A stretch of 64,000 nucleotides of DNA from Spirochaetales bacterium (lineage in GTDB: Bacteria > Spirochaetota > Spirochaetia > UBA9216). The stretch lies in the NCBI GenBank assembly GCA_016839055.1, contig JAEKNX010000003.1:248001-312000 (forward strand), read 5' to 3'. The position numbers and the translations under genes are program-made. Every line of letters begins with the position of its first letter. Position 1 is the stretch's first letter. Below the pieces are notes generated by a model. The model did not search any database and had not been told where the DNA came from. It saw only the letters and a list, made by a program, of their open reading frames with translations. This document shows, in pieces, positions 18,519 to 27,641 of this stretch.

Positions 18519-19547
18519 ATGAAAACTTATGATCTCAGAAGCGATACGATAACCAGGCCTTCACTAGGGATGCGCAAGGCAATGATGAGAGCCGATGTAG
18601 GTGACGACGTCTACGGAGAAGACCCGACAGTCAACAAACTCCAGGAAATGGCCGCCGCGCTTACCGGAAAGAAAGACGCGCTGTTCGTGTCTTCCGGTTC
18701 GATGGGAAATCTCATTTCAATTTTTCTTCACGCGGGAAGCGGAAAAGAGGTGCTCACCCACAAGGACAGCCACATCATCCACCATGAGCTGTCATCTGCA
18801 TCCGCTCTTGCAGGTTCGGCCCTGATAGGACTCGATGGAGAACGGGGAAAACTAAGCCCGGAGACAATTGAGAAGGCTCTCCGCCCGGATATTTATTACA
18901 TGCCGAAATCAGGGATGATTGAGATAGAAAACACCATCGGCGGAGTGTACTACAGAGGTGACGAACTGAAGGCAATTTTTGAATTTGCCCGAAAAAAGGG
19001 GCTGCCCGTTCACATGGACGGCGCGCGGCTTTTCAATGCATCAGAGGCATCAGGCATGTCGATAAAAAAGATTGCCTCCTACGCTAATTCGGTTACATTC
19101 TGTCTGTCAAAAGGACTCGGAGCTCCCGTTGGAAGCCTGCTCTGCGGCAGTTCGAAATTCATTAAACATGCCCGAAGAATAAGAAAAATGCTCGGAGGGG
19201 GAACAAGGCAGGCGGGTATCATTGCCGCTGCCGGTATATACGCCCTTGAGCACAATGTTGAACGCCTCAAGGATGATCGCGAAAACGCGATGAAAATTGC
19301 TGAGACACTCAGCTCCTGCAGCTGGGCCAGGATCGATCCTGCCGAGGTAGAAACAAATATTTTATTCTTCGGCACGAAAGGCAGGGACCCTGAAGGGATA
19401 GTCGATCAACTCAAACGGAAGGGAATCCTCTGCGGCGCCGACGGCAAAAACACCATAAGAATGGTAACAAGCCTCGCAGTTCCGTCAGAGGATATCGAAG
19501 ACGTATGCAAAATACTTAAAGATTTTAAACCTGTTAAGAGCCGATAG
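18519..19547 (+). CDS. ltaE: Low-specificity L-threonine aldolase
   Basis: 342 residues, usual length for the PLP fold-type I beta-eliminating-lyase family. It cleaves L-threonine or L-allo-threonine to glycine and acetaldehyde. It starts with the family hallmark DLRSDTITRPS, continues with DVYGEDPTVNKLQ, has HMDGARLFNA with the PLP-contacting Asp167, and CLSKGLGAPVGS with the Schiff-base Lys198. It follows aroA by 31 bases, and its 3' end overlaps the convergent thioesterase by 14 bases. Confidence 0.9.
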   Translation: MKTYDLRSDTITRPSLGMRKAMMRADVGDDVYGEDPTVNKLQEMAAALTGKKDALFVSSGSMGNLISIFLHAGSGKEVLTHKDSHIIHHELSSASALAGSALIGLDGERGKLSPETIEKALRPDIYYMPKSGMIEIENTIGGVYYRGDELKAIFEFARKKGLPVHMDGARLFNASEASGMSIKKIASYANSVTFCLSKGLGAPVGSLLCGSSKFIKHARRIRKMLGGGTRQAGIIAAAGIYALEHNVERLKDDRENAMKIAETLSSCSWARIDPAEVETNILFFGTKGRDPEGIVDQLKRKGILCGADGKNTIRMVTSLAVPSEDIEDVCKILKDFKPVKSR

Positions 19548-20028
19548 GCTCAGGTTCTTCATAAAAAGCTTCCAGTCCCGGATACATCATTTTTTTCCGG
19601 GCGATTTTTTCCGGGATTGTGAAGTATTCAACAACACCTGATGTCACAAGTTTTCCATCCGGATCAATTAGCTCAACATCAACTACAGCAATATTCTTTT
19701 TAATCTCGGCAATCCGTCCGCGAAGAGTAAGCTTGCCTCTATTGGTGAAGGCGGGCTGAATATATTTAACTTCCAGTTTCGTTGTATATCCTGCAGTCTT
19801 CAATTTCAAAAAGACAACCCAGGCGGCAAGCTCATCTATCAGGCTCGCCCTTACTCCGCCATGGAGAACATAGTTATATCCCTGAAAATGATCTTCGGGA
19901 TCCCAGATTGAGACGATATCATCACCATCCTCATAGAATTCCATCCTGAGACCGTTCTGGTTATCAGGAGCGCAGCCGAAACAACAATAATCTTTTACCC
20001 CGACAAACGGGTTACGCAGCTTTTTCAT
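19534..20028 (-). CDS. PaaI-type hotdog-fold thioesterase
   Basis: 164 residues. The 4HBT core contains YVLHGGVRASLIDELAAW, the HGGxxxxxxD motif of PaaI-like acyl-CoA thioesterases, and ends in a typical strand around VVDVELIDPDGKLVTSGVVEYF (split here by the reading). The N-terminal YCCFGCAPDNQNGLRMEF is common in this subgroup. It probably hydrolyses a cytosolic acyl-CoA; the substrate is unknown. It is convergent with ltaE, sharing 14 bases. Confidence 0.8.
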   Translation of the reverse strand: MKKLRNPFVGVKDYCCFGCAPDNQNGLRMEFYEDGDDIVSIWDPEDHFQGYNYVLHGGVRASLIDELAAWVVFLKLKTAGYTTKLEVKYIQPAFTNRGKLTLRGRIAEIKKNIAVVDVELIDPDGKLVTSGVVEYFTIPEKIARKKMMYPGLEAFYEEPEPIGS

Positions 20029-20136
20029 GCCGTAATATTACCGTTCCAGCCGAATTACATCAAGTGAGGAAAGAGCACAGCTTTCTCGGTATCTACACCG
20101 ATACTGACATCTGCGGGATCATTCCAAAATTCAGTA

Positions 20137-20168
20137 GCATCCTCATTACCGCTCCGAAACGAGGATGC
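20137..20168. repeat. 8-bp inverted repeat downstream of the chemoreceptor
   Basis: GCATCCTC (20137-20144) and GAGGATGC (20161-20168) are exact reverse complements with a 16-base spacer. They lie in the 160-base gap between the chemoreceptor stop and the thioesterase start. No T run follows, so a terminator role is uncertain. Confidence 0.5.
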
Positions 20169-20190
20169 CTGCAAAACCATATTCGAAGGG

Positions 20191-22077
20191 TTACATTCCG
20201 TTTCCGTTTGTAAGATATTTCGTATGATTAATGCTTACGTTATCTTCCTCGCTTCCGGATGCTTCCATTCTGAAAAAACTGATCATTTCCCTGAGCTGCT
20301 GCGCCTGGGCAGTCAGCTCTTCAGACATCGAAGAAGCTTCTTCCGCCGATGCCGCATTCTGCTGAATCACCTGGTCAAGTTGAATCATGGCTTCGTTAAT
20401 CTGAGCTGCTCCCAGGTTCTGCTCAGAACTCGAGGCAGAGATTTCCGAAACCAGATCGGCCGTTCTTCTTATATCGGGAACAATAGCCTTAATTCTCTCC
20501 CCGGCTTTATTGGCCTTGCCGACACTCTCGGTGGCCAGCTTGAAAATATCAGAGGCTGCCTGCTGACTGACGGCCGCGAGTTTTCCAACTTCGGCTGCTA
20601 CCACCGCAAAACCTTTCCCATGCTCTCCAGCTCTGGCGGCCTCTATTGCGGCATTAAGCGAGAGCATATTGGTCTGTCTGGCGATATCCCCCACTATGTT
20701 AATCTTTCCTGCTATCTCTTTCATTGCCTGAACAGCTTCAAGTACAGCTTCTCCGCCTGCCTCGGCATCTATAGCCGCCTGAGATGAGATCTTTTCAGTC
20801 TGAGCGGCGTTATCAGTATTCTGCTGAATATTAGCGCCCATCTCTTCGATTGATGAAGAAACTTCCTCGGCATTAGCTGCCTGCTCAGTTGCCCCCTGAG
20901 ACAGCTGCTCGGCGCTCTGGGAAAGCTGGTTGCTGCCCTCGGTCACCTGAATTGAAGAATTGTAGACATTCGACACGACCTCGCGGAGTTTTTCCTTCAT
21001 ATCCTTAAGTGCATCCACTAGAACTCCGATCTCATCCTTCTGGTCAACATCGATGTTTGCATAAAGCTTTCCCTCACTTATCTCCTTTGCATACTGAACC
21101 CCTTTTTTGATAGGAAGGGTCAACGTCCGCGCAAAAAGAATAAAAACAATCAGGGCGATGATAAAGCCTGTTCCGGCGACGATTATAACAGCATTCCTAA
21201 CCTCATACGCCGGTGTCATGAACTCATGATCCGTTACAGCCAGAAAGACTCCCCATCCCGCCTCAGGGACGGAGGCAAAACCTGCTGTTTTGGCAATTCC
21301 CTTGTAGACAAAATTCTGAACTCCGCTCTCGCCATTATTAAAACGCCGCATTAATTCTTCTTCGCCTTTCACATCATTCATATTAATTTCAAATACGAGG
21401 GATGGATCTGGATGCGCCAGCAAGAGTCCTTCAGAATCAGAAACAAACGTATAGCCTGTTTCACCTATAGTTGAATCCTTGACAATATTCCACAGAAACT
21501 CCAGCTTCACCATCAATCCTAGAACGCCGGTTACTCTTCCGGAATTGTCATATACCGGAGCCGCTATTGGGAGAAACGGCACTCCTGTAACCTTACTCCG
21601 GGCAGGTTCGCCGATATTCACCAGCCCCTTCATTGCATTTGTAAAATATGAGCGCTGGGATAAATCAACCCCTATATGTTCTTCTTCGGAGGAGGCCCTG
21701 ACTATTCCACCGGCATCCATTATATTTACTCCTGAATAATCATCACCGAGAACCTTGGTTCGGGCGAACCTTCCCAGGATGCTGTTAAGTTCGAGGTATC
21801 GCACCGCCTCACTCTCATAAACGCCTATGCCGCTGAGAGCATCCTTTGTTTCCTGCCGTTCGGCCATGTCAATCGCAATCTTTTTCTCAGTAATTAACAC
21901 ATTATAGATAGACATTGAAATCTCCGATGTCCTCTTTGCCAACTGTTCTTCTTCCAGAGCCCTGAGCCCCTTCGCTGATTTCTGGTATGAAATCAGACCG
22001 AGAGCCGTAATAGGAAGTAGCAGTACTATTATTCCTGTAAAAATTAGTTTTTTTCCAATGTTCGTATTCTTTAACAT
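20191..22077 (-). CDS. Methyl-accepting chemotaxis protein with dCache sensor
   Basis: 628 residues from the ATG at 22077, chosen because GGAGG precedes it by 6 bases; a longer frame to 22131 lacks this. Order: short cytosolic N-terminus, TM1 (LIFTGIIVLLLPITALGLI), a periplasmic dCache domain of about 260 residues (MDAGGIVRASS, AAPVYDNSGRVTGVLGLMV), TM2 (NAVIIVAGTGFIIALIVFIL), HAMP, then the signalling hairpin. The hairpin tip includes DIARQTNMLSLNAAIEAARAG. It senses a small ligand, probably an amino or carboxylic acid as for other dCache receptors, and signals to CheA/CheW. There is no C-terminal CheR/CheB pentapeptide. It stands alone, with htpG upstream in the same direction behind a terminator. 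Confidence 0.92.
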   Translation of the reverse strand: MLKNTNIGKKLIFTGIIVLLLPITALGLISYQKSAKGLRALEEEQLAKRTSEISMSIYNVLITEKKIAIDMAERQETKDALSGIGVYESEAVRYLELNSILGRFARTKVLGDDYSGVNIMDAGGIVRASSEEEHIGVDLSQRSYFTNAMKGLVNIGEPARSKVTGVPFLPIAAPVYDNSGRVTGVLGLMVKLEFLWNIVKDSTIGETGYTFVSDSEGLLLAHPDPSLVFEINMNDVKGEEELMRRFNNGESGVQNFVYKGIAKTAGFASVPEAGWGVFLAVTDHEFMTPAYEVRNAVIIVAGTGFIIALIVFILFARTLTLPIKKGVQYAKEISEGKLYANIDVDQKDEIGVLVDALKDMKEKLREVVSNVYNSSIQVTEGSNQLSQSAEQLSQGATEQAANAEEVSSSIEEMGANIQQNTDNAAQTEKISSQAAIDAEAGGEAVLEAVQAMKEIAGKINIVGDIARQTNMLSLNAAIEAARAGEHGKGFAVVAAEVGKLAAVSQQAASDIFKLATESVGKANKAGERIKAIVPDIRRTADLVSEISASSSEQNLGAAQINEAMIQLDQVIQQNAASAEEASSMSEELTAQAQQLREMISFFRMEASGSEEDNVSINHTKYLTNGNGM

Positions 22078-22162
22078 CAAGTTCCTCCATGAGTTGCTGA
22101 ATTTTGTTCGAGGTAAGTATAGGAATAACAATTTTAAAATGCAAACTTCAATTCAATATATT

Positions 22163-22191
22163 AAAAAAAAGCAGCCCCGGACTGAGGCTGC
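22163..22191 (-). terminator. Rho-independent terminator of htpG
   Basis: On the minus strand, GCAGCC and GGCTGC pair around a 9-base loop (22171-22191) and are followed by eight T (22163-22170), 26 bases after the htpG stop. A textbook terminator. Confidence 0.88.
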
Positions 22192-22216
22192 CTGTATAAT
22201 CGTTGTTGTTAATTAT

Positions 22217-24085
22217 TTAAACCGCTGCTTCCATGACCCTGTTGAGTCTTTTAACAAACTCGGCTGGCTCTTTAAGCTGCTGCCCCTCGACGAGCATGGC
22301 CTGCTCTAAAAGGAGGAAGCACGCGTCTTCAAAAACTGAATCGCTGGCAGCACTGAGTTTCTTGACAATTGCGTGGTCAGGATTTATCTCAAGAATAGGA
22401 ACAATGTCCGGCATATCGGTCTGTCCCATGGCCTTGAGCATCTGCTGCATCTGCATAGTCGGGTCATTCTCATCCGCGACAATACAGGAGGGAGAGTCTG
22501 AAAGTCTTGAAGAAGCTTTAACGTCCTTAACCTTGTCTCCAAGAACCTCTTTAATTCTCTTTAGAACCGGTTCAAGGTCTTTTTCCTTTACCTTGTCCTC
22601 TTCGGTCTTGAGATCATCGGCGCTGCCGCTCTTATTCACAGCCTTGAGCTCGACTTCTTTATAATTGGCAATTGAAGGCGCCACAATTTCGTCTATCTCA
22701 TCATCCATGATGAGGACTTCGATTCCCTTCTTTTTATATGCTTCAAGCAGCGGAGAGTTTCGAAGTGTTGATTCATTGTCTCCGGTTATGAAATAGATTC
22801 CCTTCTGATCATCCTTCATCCTCTCTTTATACTGCGCGAGGCTTACCCAGCCTTCTTCCTCAGTTGATTTATAGCGGATGAGCTCGAGAAGAGTTTCCCT
22901 GTTGGCAAAGTCGGAATAGAGACCTTCCTTAAGGGGCCTGTTGTACTGATCAACAAACTCCTTATATTTTTCGGGGTTGTTCTCAGCCATCTTTGAAAGC
23001 TCACTCAGGACCTTCTTGGTTGATGCGCTCTTGATTGCCTCCAGAACCCTGTTCTGCTGAAGGATTTCACGGCTGACATTCAGGGGAAGATCTTCGGAGT
23101 CAATAACACCACGGAGGAAACGCAGGTAGACAGGCATCAGCTCTTTCTCGTCGTCGGTGATGAAAACTCGTTTAATGTAGAGTTTCACGCCCGGCTTATA
23201 ATCAGCCTGATACATATCGAAGGGGGCCTTCTTAGGGATGTAGAAGAGGGTTGTATATTCCTGGGTTCCCTCGGCACGGGTATGCATATGCATCAGAGGA
23301 TCTTCAGTATCATGTCCTATGGTTTTGTAAAACTCATTATAATCTTCTTCTGATAGTTCGGATTTCGGTTTCTTCCAGAGCGCGGAGGCAGCATTAATCT
23401 GCTCAATCTTGTGTTCTTTGACTTCCTTGCGATCGTCGCCTTCGCCTTCCCAGCTTGAATCGTCATATTCGAGGAAGATCGGGAAGGCAATGTGGTTGGA
23501 GTATTTCTTTACAAGCTGCTCTATACTCCAGCGGTTCGTATACTCGGTGCCGTTATCATTGAGATATAGGACAATGGTTGTTCCCGGCACCGCGCGTTCG
23601 GCTTCTTCAACACTGTAAGCGCTTCTTCCGTCACTCTCCCATTTCCAGCCCATATCTTCACCGGCTTTTCTAGTTGTTACTTCAACCTTGTCCGCGACCA
23701 TGAAGCAGGAATAAAAACCTACGCCGAACTGGCCGATGAGGTTCGAGTCTTTCTTTGCGTCGCCTGAAAGCTGGTTGAGAAAATTCTTAGTTCCTGACCG
23801 CGCGATGGTTCCGAGATTCGCGTCAAGGTCGTCGGCATTCATGCCGATTCCGCTGTCGGAGACAGTCAGTGTCTTGGAATCCGCATCAAATTTGATATCA
23901 ATTCTCGGATCAAAGTCGAGTTTCTTCAGCTCATCATCGGTGAGAGTCAGATACTTGAGCTTATCAAGCGCATCTGATGAGTTTGAAACAAGTTCTCTTA
24001 GAAAGATTTCCTTATGTGAATACAGCGAGTGGATGATCAAATCCAGCAGCTGTGATATTTCCGTCTTAAATTTCTTTTTGGACAT
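22217..24085 (-). CDS. htpG: Molecular chaperone HtpG (Hsp90)
   Basis: 622 residues, full length for bacterial Hsp90. It is an ATP-driven cytosolic dimeric chaperone. The N-terminal ATPase has EIFLRELVSNSSDALDKL (catalytic Glu), DSGIGM and GQFGVGFYS. The middle domain has the conserved LPLNVSREILQQNR, and the C-terminal dimerisation domain runs to the end. The ATG is preceded by AGGAGA. It is monocistronic, with its own terminator. A 9-bp inverted repeat 44 bases upstream may be the operator; it is not a CIRCE element. Confidence 0.96.
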   Translation of the reverse strand: MSKKKFKTEISQLLDLIIHSLYSHKEIFLRELVSNSSDALDKLKYLTLTDDELKKLDFDPRIDIKFDADSKTLTVSDSGIGMNADDLDANLGTIARSGTKNFLNQLSGDAKKDSNLIGQFGVGFYSCFMVADKVEVTTRKAGEDMGWKWESDGRSAYSVEEAERAVPGTTIVLYLNDNGTEYTNRWSIEQLVKKYSNHIAFPIFLEYDDSSWEGEGDDRKEVKEHKIEQINAASALWKKPKSELSEEDYNEFYKTIGHDTEDPLMHMHTRAEGTQEYTTLFYIPKKAPFDMYQADYKPGVKLYIKRVFITDDEKELMPVYLRFLRGVIDSEDLPLNVSREILQQNRVLEAIKSASTKKVLSELSKMAENNPEKYKEFVDQYNRPLKEGLYSDFANRETLLELIRYKSTEEEGWVSLAQYKERMKDDQKGIYFITGDNESTLRNSPLLEAYKKKGIEVLIMDDEIDEIVAPSIANYKEVELKAVNKSGSADDLKTEEDKVKEKDLEPVLKRIKEVLGDKVKDVKASSRLSDSPSCIVADENDPTMQMQQMLKAMGQTDMPDIVPILEINPDHAIVKKLSAASDSVFEDACFLLLEQAMLVEGQQLKEPAEFVKRLNRVMEAAV

Positions 24086-24128
24086 TCCCTGTCTCCTCTA
24101 AATTTCCGTATCCCGGAGTTGTAGTGTG

Positions 24129-24159
24129 ATTCCAAAAAATATACTAATTATTTTGGAAT
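24129..24159. promoter_or_regulatory. Perfect 9-bp inverted repeat upstream of htpG
   Basis: ATTCCAAAA (24129-24137) and TTTTGGAAT (24151-24159) flank 13 bases, 44 bases upstream of the htpG start. The position suits an operator overlapping the promoter. It does not resemble CIRCE (TTAGCACTC-N9-GAGTGCTAA), so the regulator, if any, is unknown. Confidence 0.45.
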
Positions 24160-24251
24160 TCGGCAACTTTAAAAACAGCCTTCCTCAGAAAATTGCGGCG
24201 AAAAGAGCCGGTAAAAGCAGGCTTATACCGCCGTCCTGATTTCACAGGCCC

Positions 24252-24908
24252 TTATAATCCCATTTCCCTAATCTTAGCGGCAACCGCTTTTGCGAGCCCC
24301 CCGTGACCATCGGCAGTTAAATGTATGCCGTCCTCAGGACAAACCCCGGCAGACTCGCCCGCGTTTAGAAATGCACAGCCGTACTCATCGGCCCTTCTCC
24401 GGTATTCGGCAGCAAGTCCGCGGGAGACTTTCAGCGGATCATGCCCGTCTATATCGGCGAATTCCCTAATATCGAAAGAAGCCTTCTCCTGTATGCCGGG
24501 AGCAACCGGAGAAGGACTCAAGATGAGAATTTCGGGAACATTTCCGCCGCGGCCCGCATCAGAGACCTGGATCATCTCTATCAGGGTTCTGATGCCTTTA
24601 CCTATTGCAAAAGGGCTGTTACGAAAATAGTTTTTTGAGTCGTTTGTCCCCAGCATTATCACGACAAGATCCAGCGGCGCATGCGTCAGTAATCCGTACG
24701 GAAGAAATGCCGCCCCATTTCTGCATGGTTTAAACGGATCCTCCCAGACGGTTGTACGTCCGTTTATGCCTTCAGGAATAATATTATAATCCGGGCCGAG
24801 ATTTTTCTGCAGCAGACTTGTCCATCTTTGTTCATGAGGAAAGCGTTCTCCGCCTTCTCCGTTGAACCCCCAGGTATTCGAATCACCAAAACATAGTATA
24901 TTTTTCAT
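24252..24908 (-). CDS. SGNH/GDSL hydrolase (arylesterase-like)
   Basis: 218 residues from the ATG at 24908; an in-frame ATG two codons upstream (24914) is the alternative, and neither has a clear Shine-Dalgarno. Family blocks are complete: ILCFGDSNTWG with the nucleophile Ser (block I), NGRTT (block II region), MLGTND (block III) and EDGIHLTADGH with the catalytic Asp and His (block V). This subgroup resembles GDSL arylesterases/acetyl-xylan-esterase-like enzymes acting on short acyl esters. There is no signal peptide, so it is cytosolic. Single gene. Confidence 0.85.
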   Translation of the reverse strand: MKNILCFGDSNTWGFNGEGGERFPHEQRWTSLLQKNLGPDYNIIPEGINGRTTVWEDPFKPCRNGAAFLPYGLLTHAPLDLVVIMLGTNDSKNYFRNSPFAIGKGIRTLIEMIQVSDAGRGGNVPEILILSPSPVAPGIQEKASFDIREFADIDGHDPLKVSRGLAAEYRRRADEYGCAFLNAGESAGVCPEDGIHLTADGHGGLAKAVAAKIREMGL

Positions 24909-25160
24909 AACCACATTATTGCACAGTCATAATAGAATTAAAAGGTAATCGAAAGAGGGAATATCATAGACCTGTCAATGGACAGCGATTACGCCCCCCT
25001 TACTCATATAATGATGCTCCATCTACAGCAATTGCACTTCTGCGGGCGGAATTTCCCTCTTGATTTTACCCGAATATACCGATATGTTAAGACATAAGTA
25101 ATGGATGATGACCCTTTTCCTGACAATATAATTCTACACGGCTCCGGAGACCGGAAATAG

Positions 25161-26411
25161 ATGACGCTATCATTTATCTTTCTAGTCATTTTGTTGATCC
25201 TCTCCGGCTGTTTTTCCGCCTCGGAAACCGCATTCACCTCTCTCTCAGCATCTCAGATTCATACGATAAGTAAAAAACGCGGAAGACGCGGTCGTCTTGT
25301 AAAGAGGCTGACCGGAGACCCCGATAATCTGCTGACTACCATTCTGCTCGGAAACAACCTTGTAAACATCGCCGCTTCGGCCGTTGCTACAGGAATTACT
25401 ATAGAACTCTTCGGAAGCGGTGCCGTAGGAATAATGACCGGCGTTCTTACCCTGATAATCCTGATATTTTCTGAGCTCAGCCCCAAGAGAATAGCAATAG
25501 CACGGAATGAAATGGTCAGTCTTTTATCCGCCTGGCCAATTTACATTCTGTCTCAAGTGCTCAAGCCTTTGAATTTCTCTATCCGCGCATTCAGCTCTCT
25601 CATTACCCGCTTCTTCATTCCGGAAGGAACGAGAAAGATCTCCTTCGAAGCGCTCATCCACATGATGCACGCAGCGGAAGCGGAAGGTATAGTAGAAAAC
25701 TATGAGTCCCAGATGGTACGAAGCATATTCAGGCTCAATGATGTATCGGTTCAGGCAATAATGACGCACCGCACCGAGGTGTTCAGCCTGGATAACAAAA
25801 TGACACTCAGCGAAGCAGCACCTGAAATTAGTCGGAGCGGCTTTTCCCGAATACCGGTTTATGAGGGAGAGCCGGAAAACATTGTCGGTATCATCCTGTC
25901 CAATGATGTAACTGCGGCCCTTCTTCAGAAAAAAGACAGCCTGATGCTGAAAGAGATCATGCATGACCCTATCTTCATCTCGGCTACCAGGAAACTGCAT
26001 GAACTCTTTAACCGGCTGAAACATGAAAAGCTGAATATTTCAATCATCCTGGATGAATACGGAGGACTCGCCGGAATTATTACACGGGAAGACATAATTG
26101 AAGAGGTCCTAGGCGAGCTTTATGACGAAAATGAGGAACCATCGGCTGAGCGGGTACAGAAAATAGACAAGAACAGCTGGCGGGTGGCCGGCGATATGAC
26201 CCTCCATCAGTTCATCGACACATTCGAAATAAAAATGCCGGAAACCGAATATGCCGAAACCATCGCGGGGTTCATAGTCGAGAAGCTCGACCGTATTCCT
26301 GTAGATGGTGATGAAATAAAACTCGGAAAGCTGCTGCTCCGAATCGAGAAAACCGAAAAAAACCGGATTGTGTCGATTATCCTCGAAGACAGCAGCCCCG
26401 AGACAAACTAA
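25161..26411 (+). CDS. HlyC/CorC family protein (CNNM, CBS pair, CorC_HlyC)
   Basis: 416 residues. An N-terminal CNNM membrane domain (FIFLVILLILSGCFSASE at the start, then three further hydrophobic segments to about 135) precedes a CBS pair (about 195-320: IMTHRTEVFSL, GFSRIPVYEG, IILDEYGGLAGIITREDIIEEVLGE-type end) and a C-terminal CorC_HlyC domain. Related proteins take part in magnesium or cobalt export or tolerance; some are called haemolysins on weak grounds. The first Cys (LILSGC) resembles a lipobox but in this family lies in the first membrane helix. Its stop overlaps the convergent aminopeptidase by 4 bases. Confidence 0.87.
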   Translation: MTLSFIFLVILLILSGCFSASETAFTSLSASQIHTISKKRGRRGRLVKRLTGDPDNLLTTILLGNNLVNIAASAVATGITIELFGSGAVGIMTGVLTLIILIFSELSPKRIAIARNEMVSLLSAWPIYILSQVLKPLNFSIRAFSSLITRFFIPEGTRKISFEALIHMMHAAEAEGIVENYESQMVRSIFRLNDVSVQAIMTHRTEVFSLDNKMTLSEAAPEISRSGFSRIPVYEGEPENIVGIILSNDVTAALLQKKDSLMLKEIMHDPIFISATRKLHELFNRLKHEKLNISIILDEYGGLAGIITREDIIEEVLGELYDENEEPSAERVQKIDKNSWRVAGDMTLHQFIDTFEIKMPETEYAETIAGFIVEKLDRIPVDGDEIKLGKLLLRIEKTEKNRIVSIILEDSSPETN

Positions 26412-27544
26412 CCTATCTTCAAATCTCCGCCATCAAGAAAAATAAAGCTGTTGCCATCTTCATAGAGGGCGGTGACAGTCGGGTTTTTAACAAGACAGTC
26501 ACAATGAATAAGAGCCTTGGCGTCCTCATCATAATTCGAGCCGATGGCAATATGAATGGTCCGGTAGGCTTTCTCGTCTCCCAGCATGTTTCCGTCTATC
26601 CCCGCTGCAGGATTGAGTCCTATACCGAGCTCTCCCAGGTTTCGGGCATTTTTCCTGTAGACAGCGCCGCTGCCCTCGGGAATTTTTCCGGCCTTCTCGA
26701 ACTCGACGGCGTTCTTCTCTCCAAGTTCAATCGTCTCAAGAAGCGCCCTGGCTTCAACTCCGCCCTTAACTTCGGTTACAAAACCGCCAACGACCTGGAG
26801 GTCAACCGGTTCTTTCACAAGCATATCCCCGTTATATAGCGAGATACTGCCGTCAAAGACAAGTCTGCCGTTTGAAGTTCCAAGTTCGGGAGAGATAAAA
26901 GTCTCGCCGGCAGGAAGGTTTCCGCCTTCACCAGGAACTGAAAAATCACCGTTATCAAGCATCGGCTCCCTGCCTCTGAGCCCTATGGTAAGGTCGGTTC
27001 CTCCGGGACTCGTAATTCTGACAGAAACGGCCTTGCTCAAAATACTCTTCACAGCATCTGCCTCAAATTTAAGCCTCTTGTAATCTATGGGAACAGTCTT
27101 CTTAAAAAGTTCTATGGTAACCCCCGGCGACCAGAAGGCGCGTGTTTTTTTTGTTTCCATTAAATAATGGAAGGTATTGTCGATGCTTTTCCCTTCCGGG
27201 TTTTTTTTAGGATTGATAATTGCCGCCCTGTCTTTTCCGAGTTTCTCTGCGCTCATCGAGATGAGGACATCCGGCTCGGAACCTATGGCGCCTATAACTG
27301 CTTCTTCGGCGAAGGTCATCTGATTCTTAACCGGCTGAAAAACCAACACAGGCTTGCCTCCTGCCGCGAGGGCCGCGTCATAAAGCGCGTATGATATCTC
27401 CGCGACATCCCCGACGGGATTAGTAATAATCAGTACGCTCTCACCTTGCTTAACGGCCAGAACGTCCCGTATAGCGATTTCCGCGGCATTCTGCAGTTCA
27501 GGATCGCGGGTCTCTATGTCTTTGAACAATTGCATATCTTCCAT
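26408..27544 (-). CDS. M29-family aminopeptidase
   Basis: 378 residues from the ATG at 27544, which has GGAGG 6 bases upstream. A longer frame to 27718 would run into the divergent plsC and has no ribosome-binding site. The protein has the M29 (thermophilic aminopeptidase, AmpS-like) layout: GESVLIITNPVGDVAEISYA near the N-terminus, TDLTIGLRGR, and the metal-site region around ELGIGLNPAAGIDGNMLGDEK and HIAIGSN with IHCDCLVKNPT near the end. It removes N-terminal residues from peptides using two metal ions. Monocistronic. Confidence 0.82.
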   Translation of the reverse strand: MEDMQLFKDIETRDPELQNAAEIAIRDVLAVKQGESVLIITNPVGDVAEISYALYDAALAAGGKPVLVFQPVKNQMTFAEEAVIGAIGSEPDVLISMSAEKLGKDRAAIINPKKNPEGKSIDNTFHYLMETKKTRAFWSPGVTIELFKKTVPIDYKRLKFEADAVKSILSKAVSVRITSPGGTDLTIGLRGREPMLDNGDFSVPGEGGNLPAGETFISPELGTSNGRLVFDGSISLYNGDMLVKEPVDLQVVGGFVTEVKGGVEARALLETIELGEKNAVEFEKAGKIPEGSGAVYRKNARNLGELGIGLNPAAGIDGNMLGDEKAYRTIHIAIGSNYDEDAKALIHCDCLVKNPTVTALYEDGNSFIFLDGGDLKIG

Positions 27545-27641
27545 TATTTCCTCCGAATCAGGACCCAGTATAACCCCGGACAGACGGCTTGCCAAGAAGG
27601 CAGTAGTGTACAGAAAATGAATAATACGGTAATATTCGCTC

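Noticed and set aside
24100-24200. CIRCE/HrcA site before htpG
   Set aside because: The palindrome present does not match the TTAGCACTC/GAGTGCTAA consensus.
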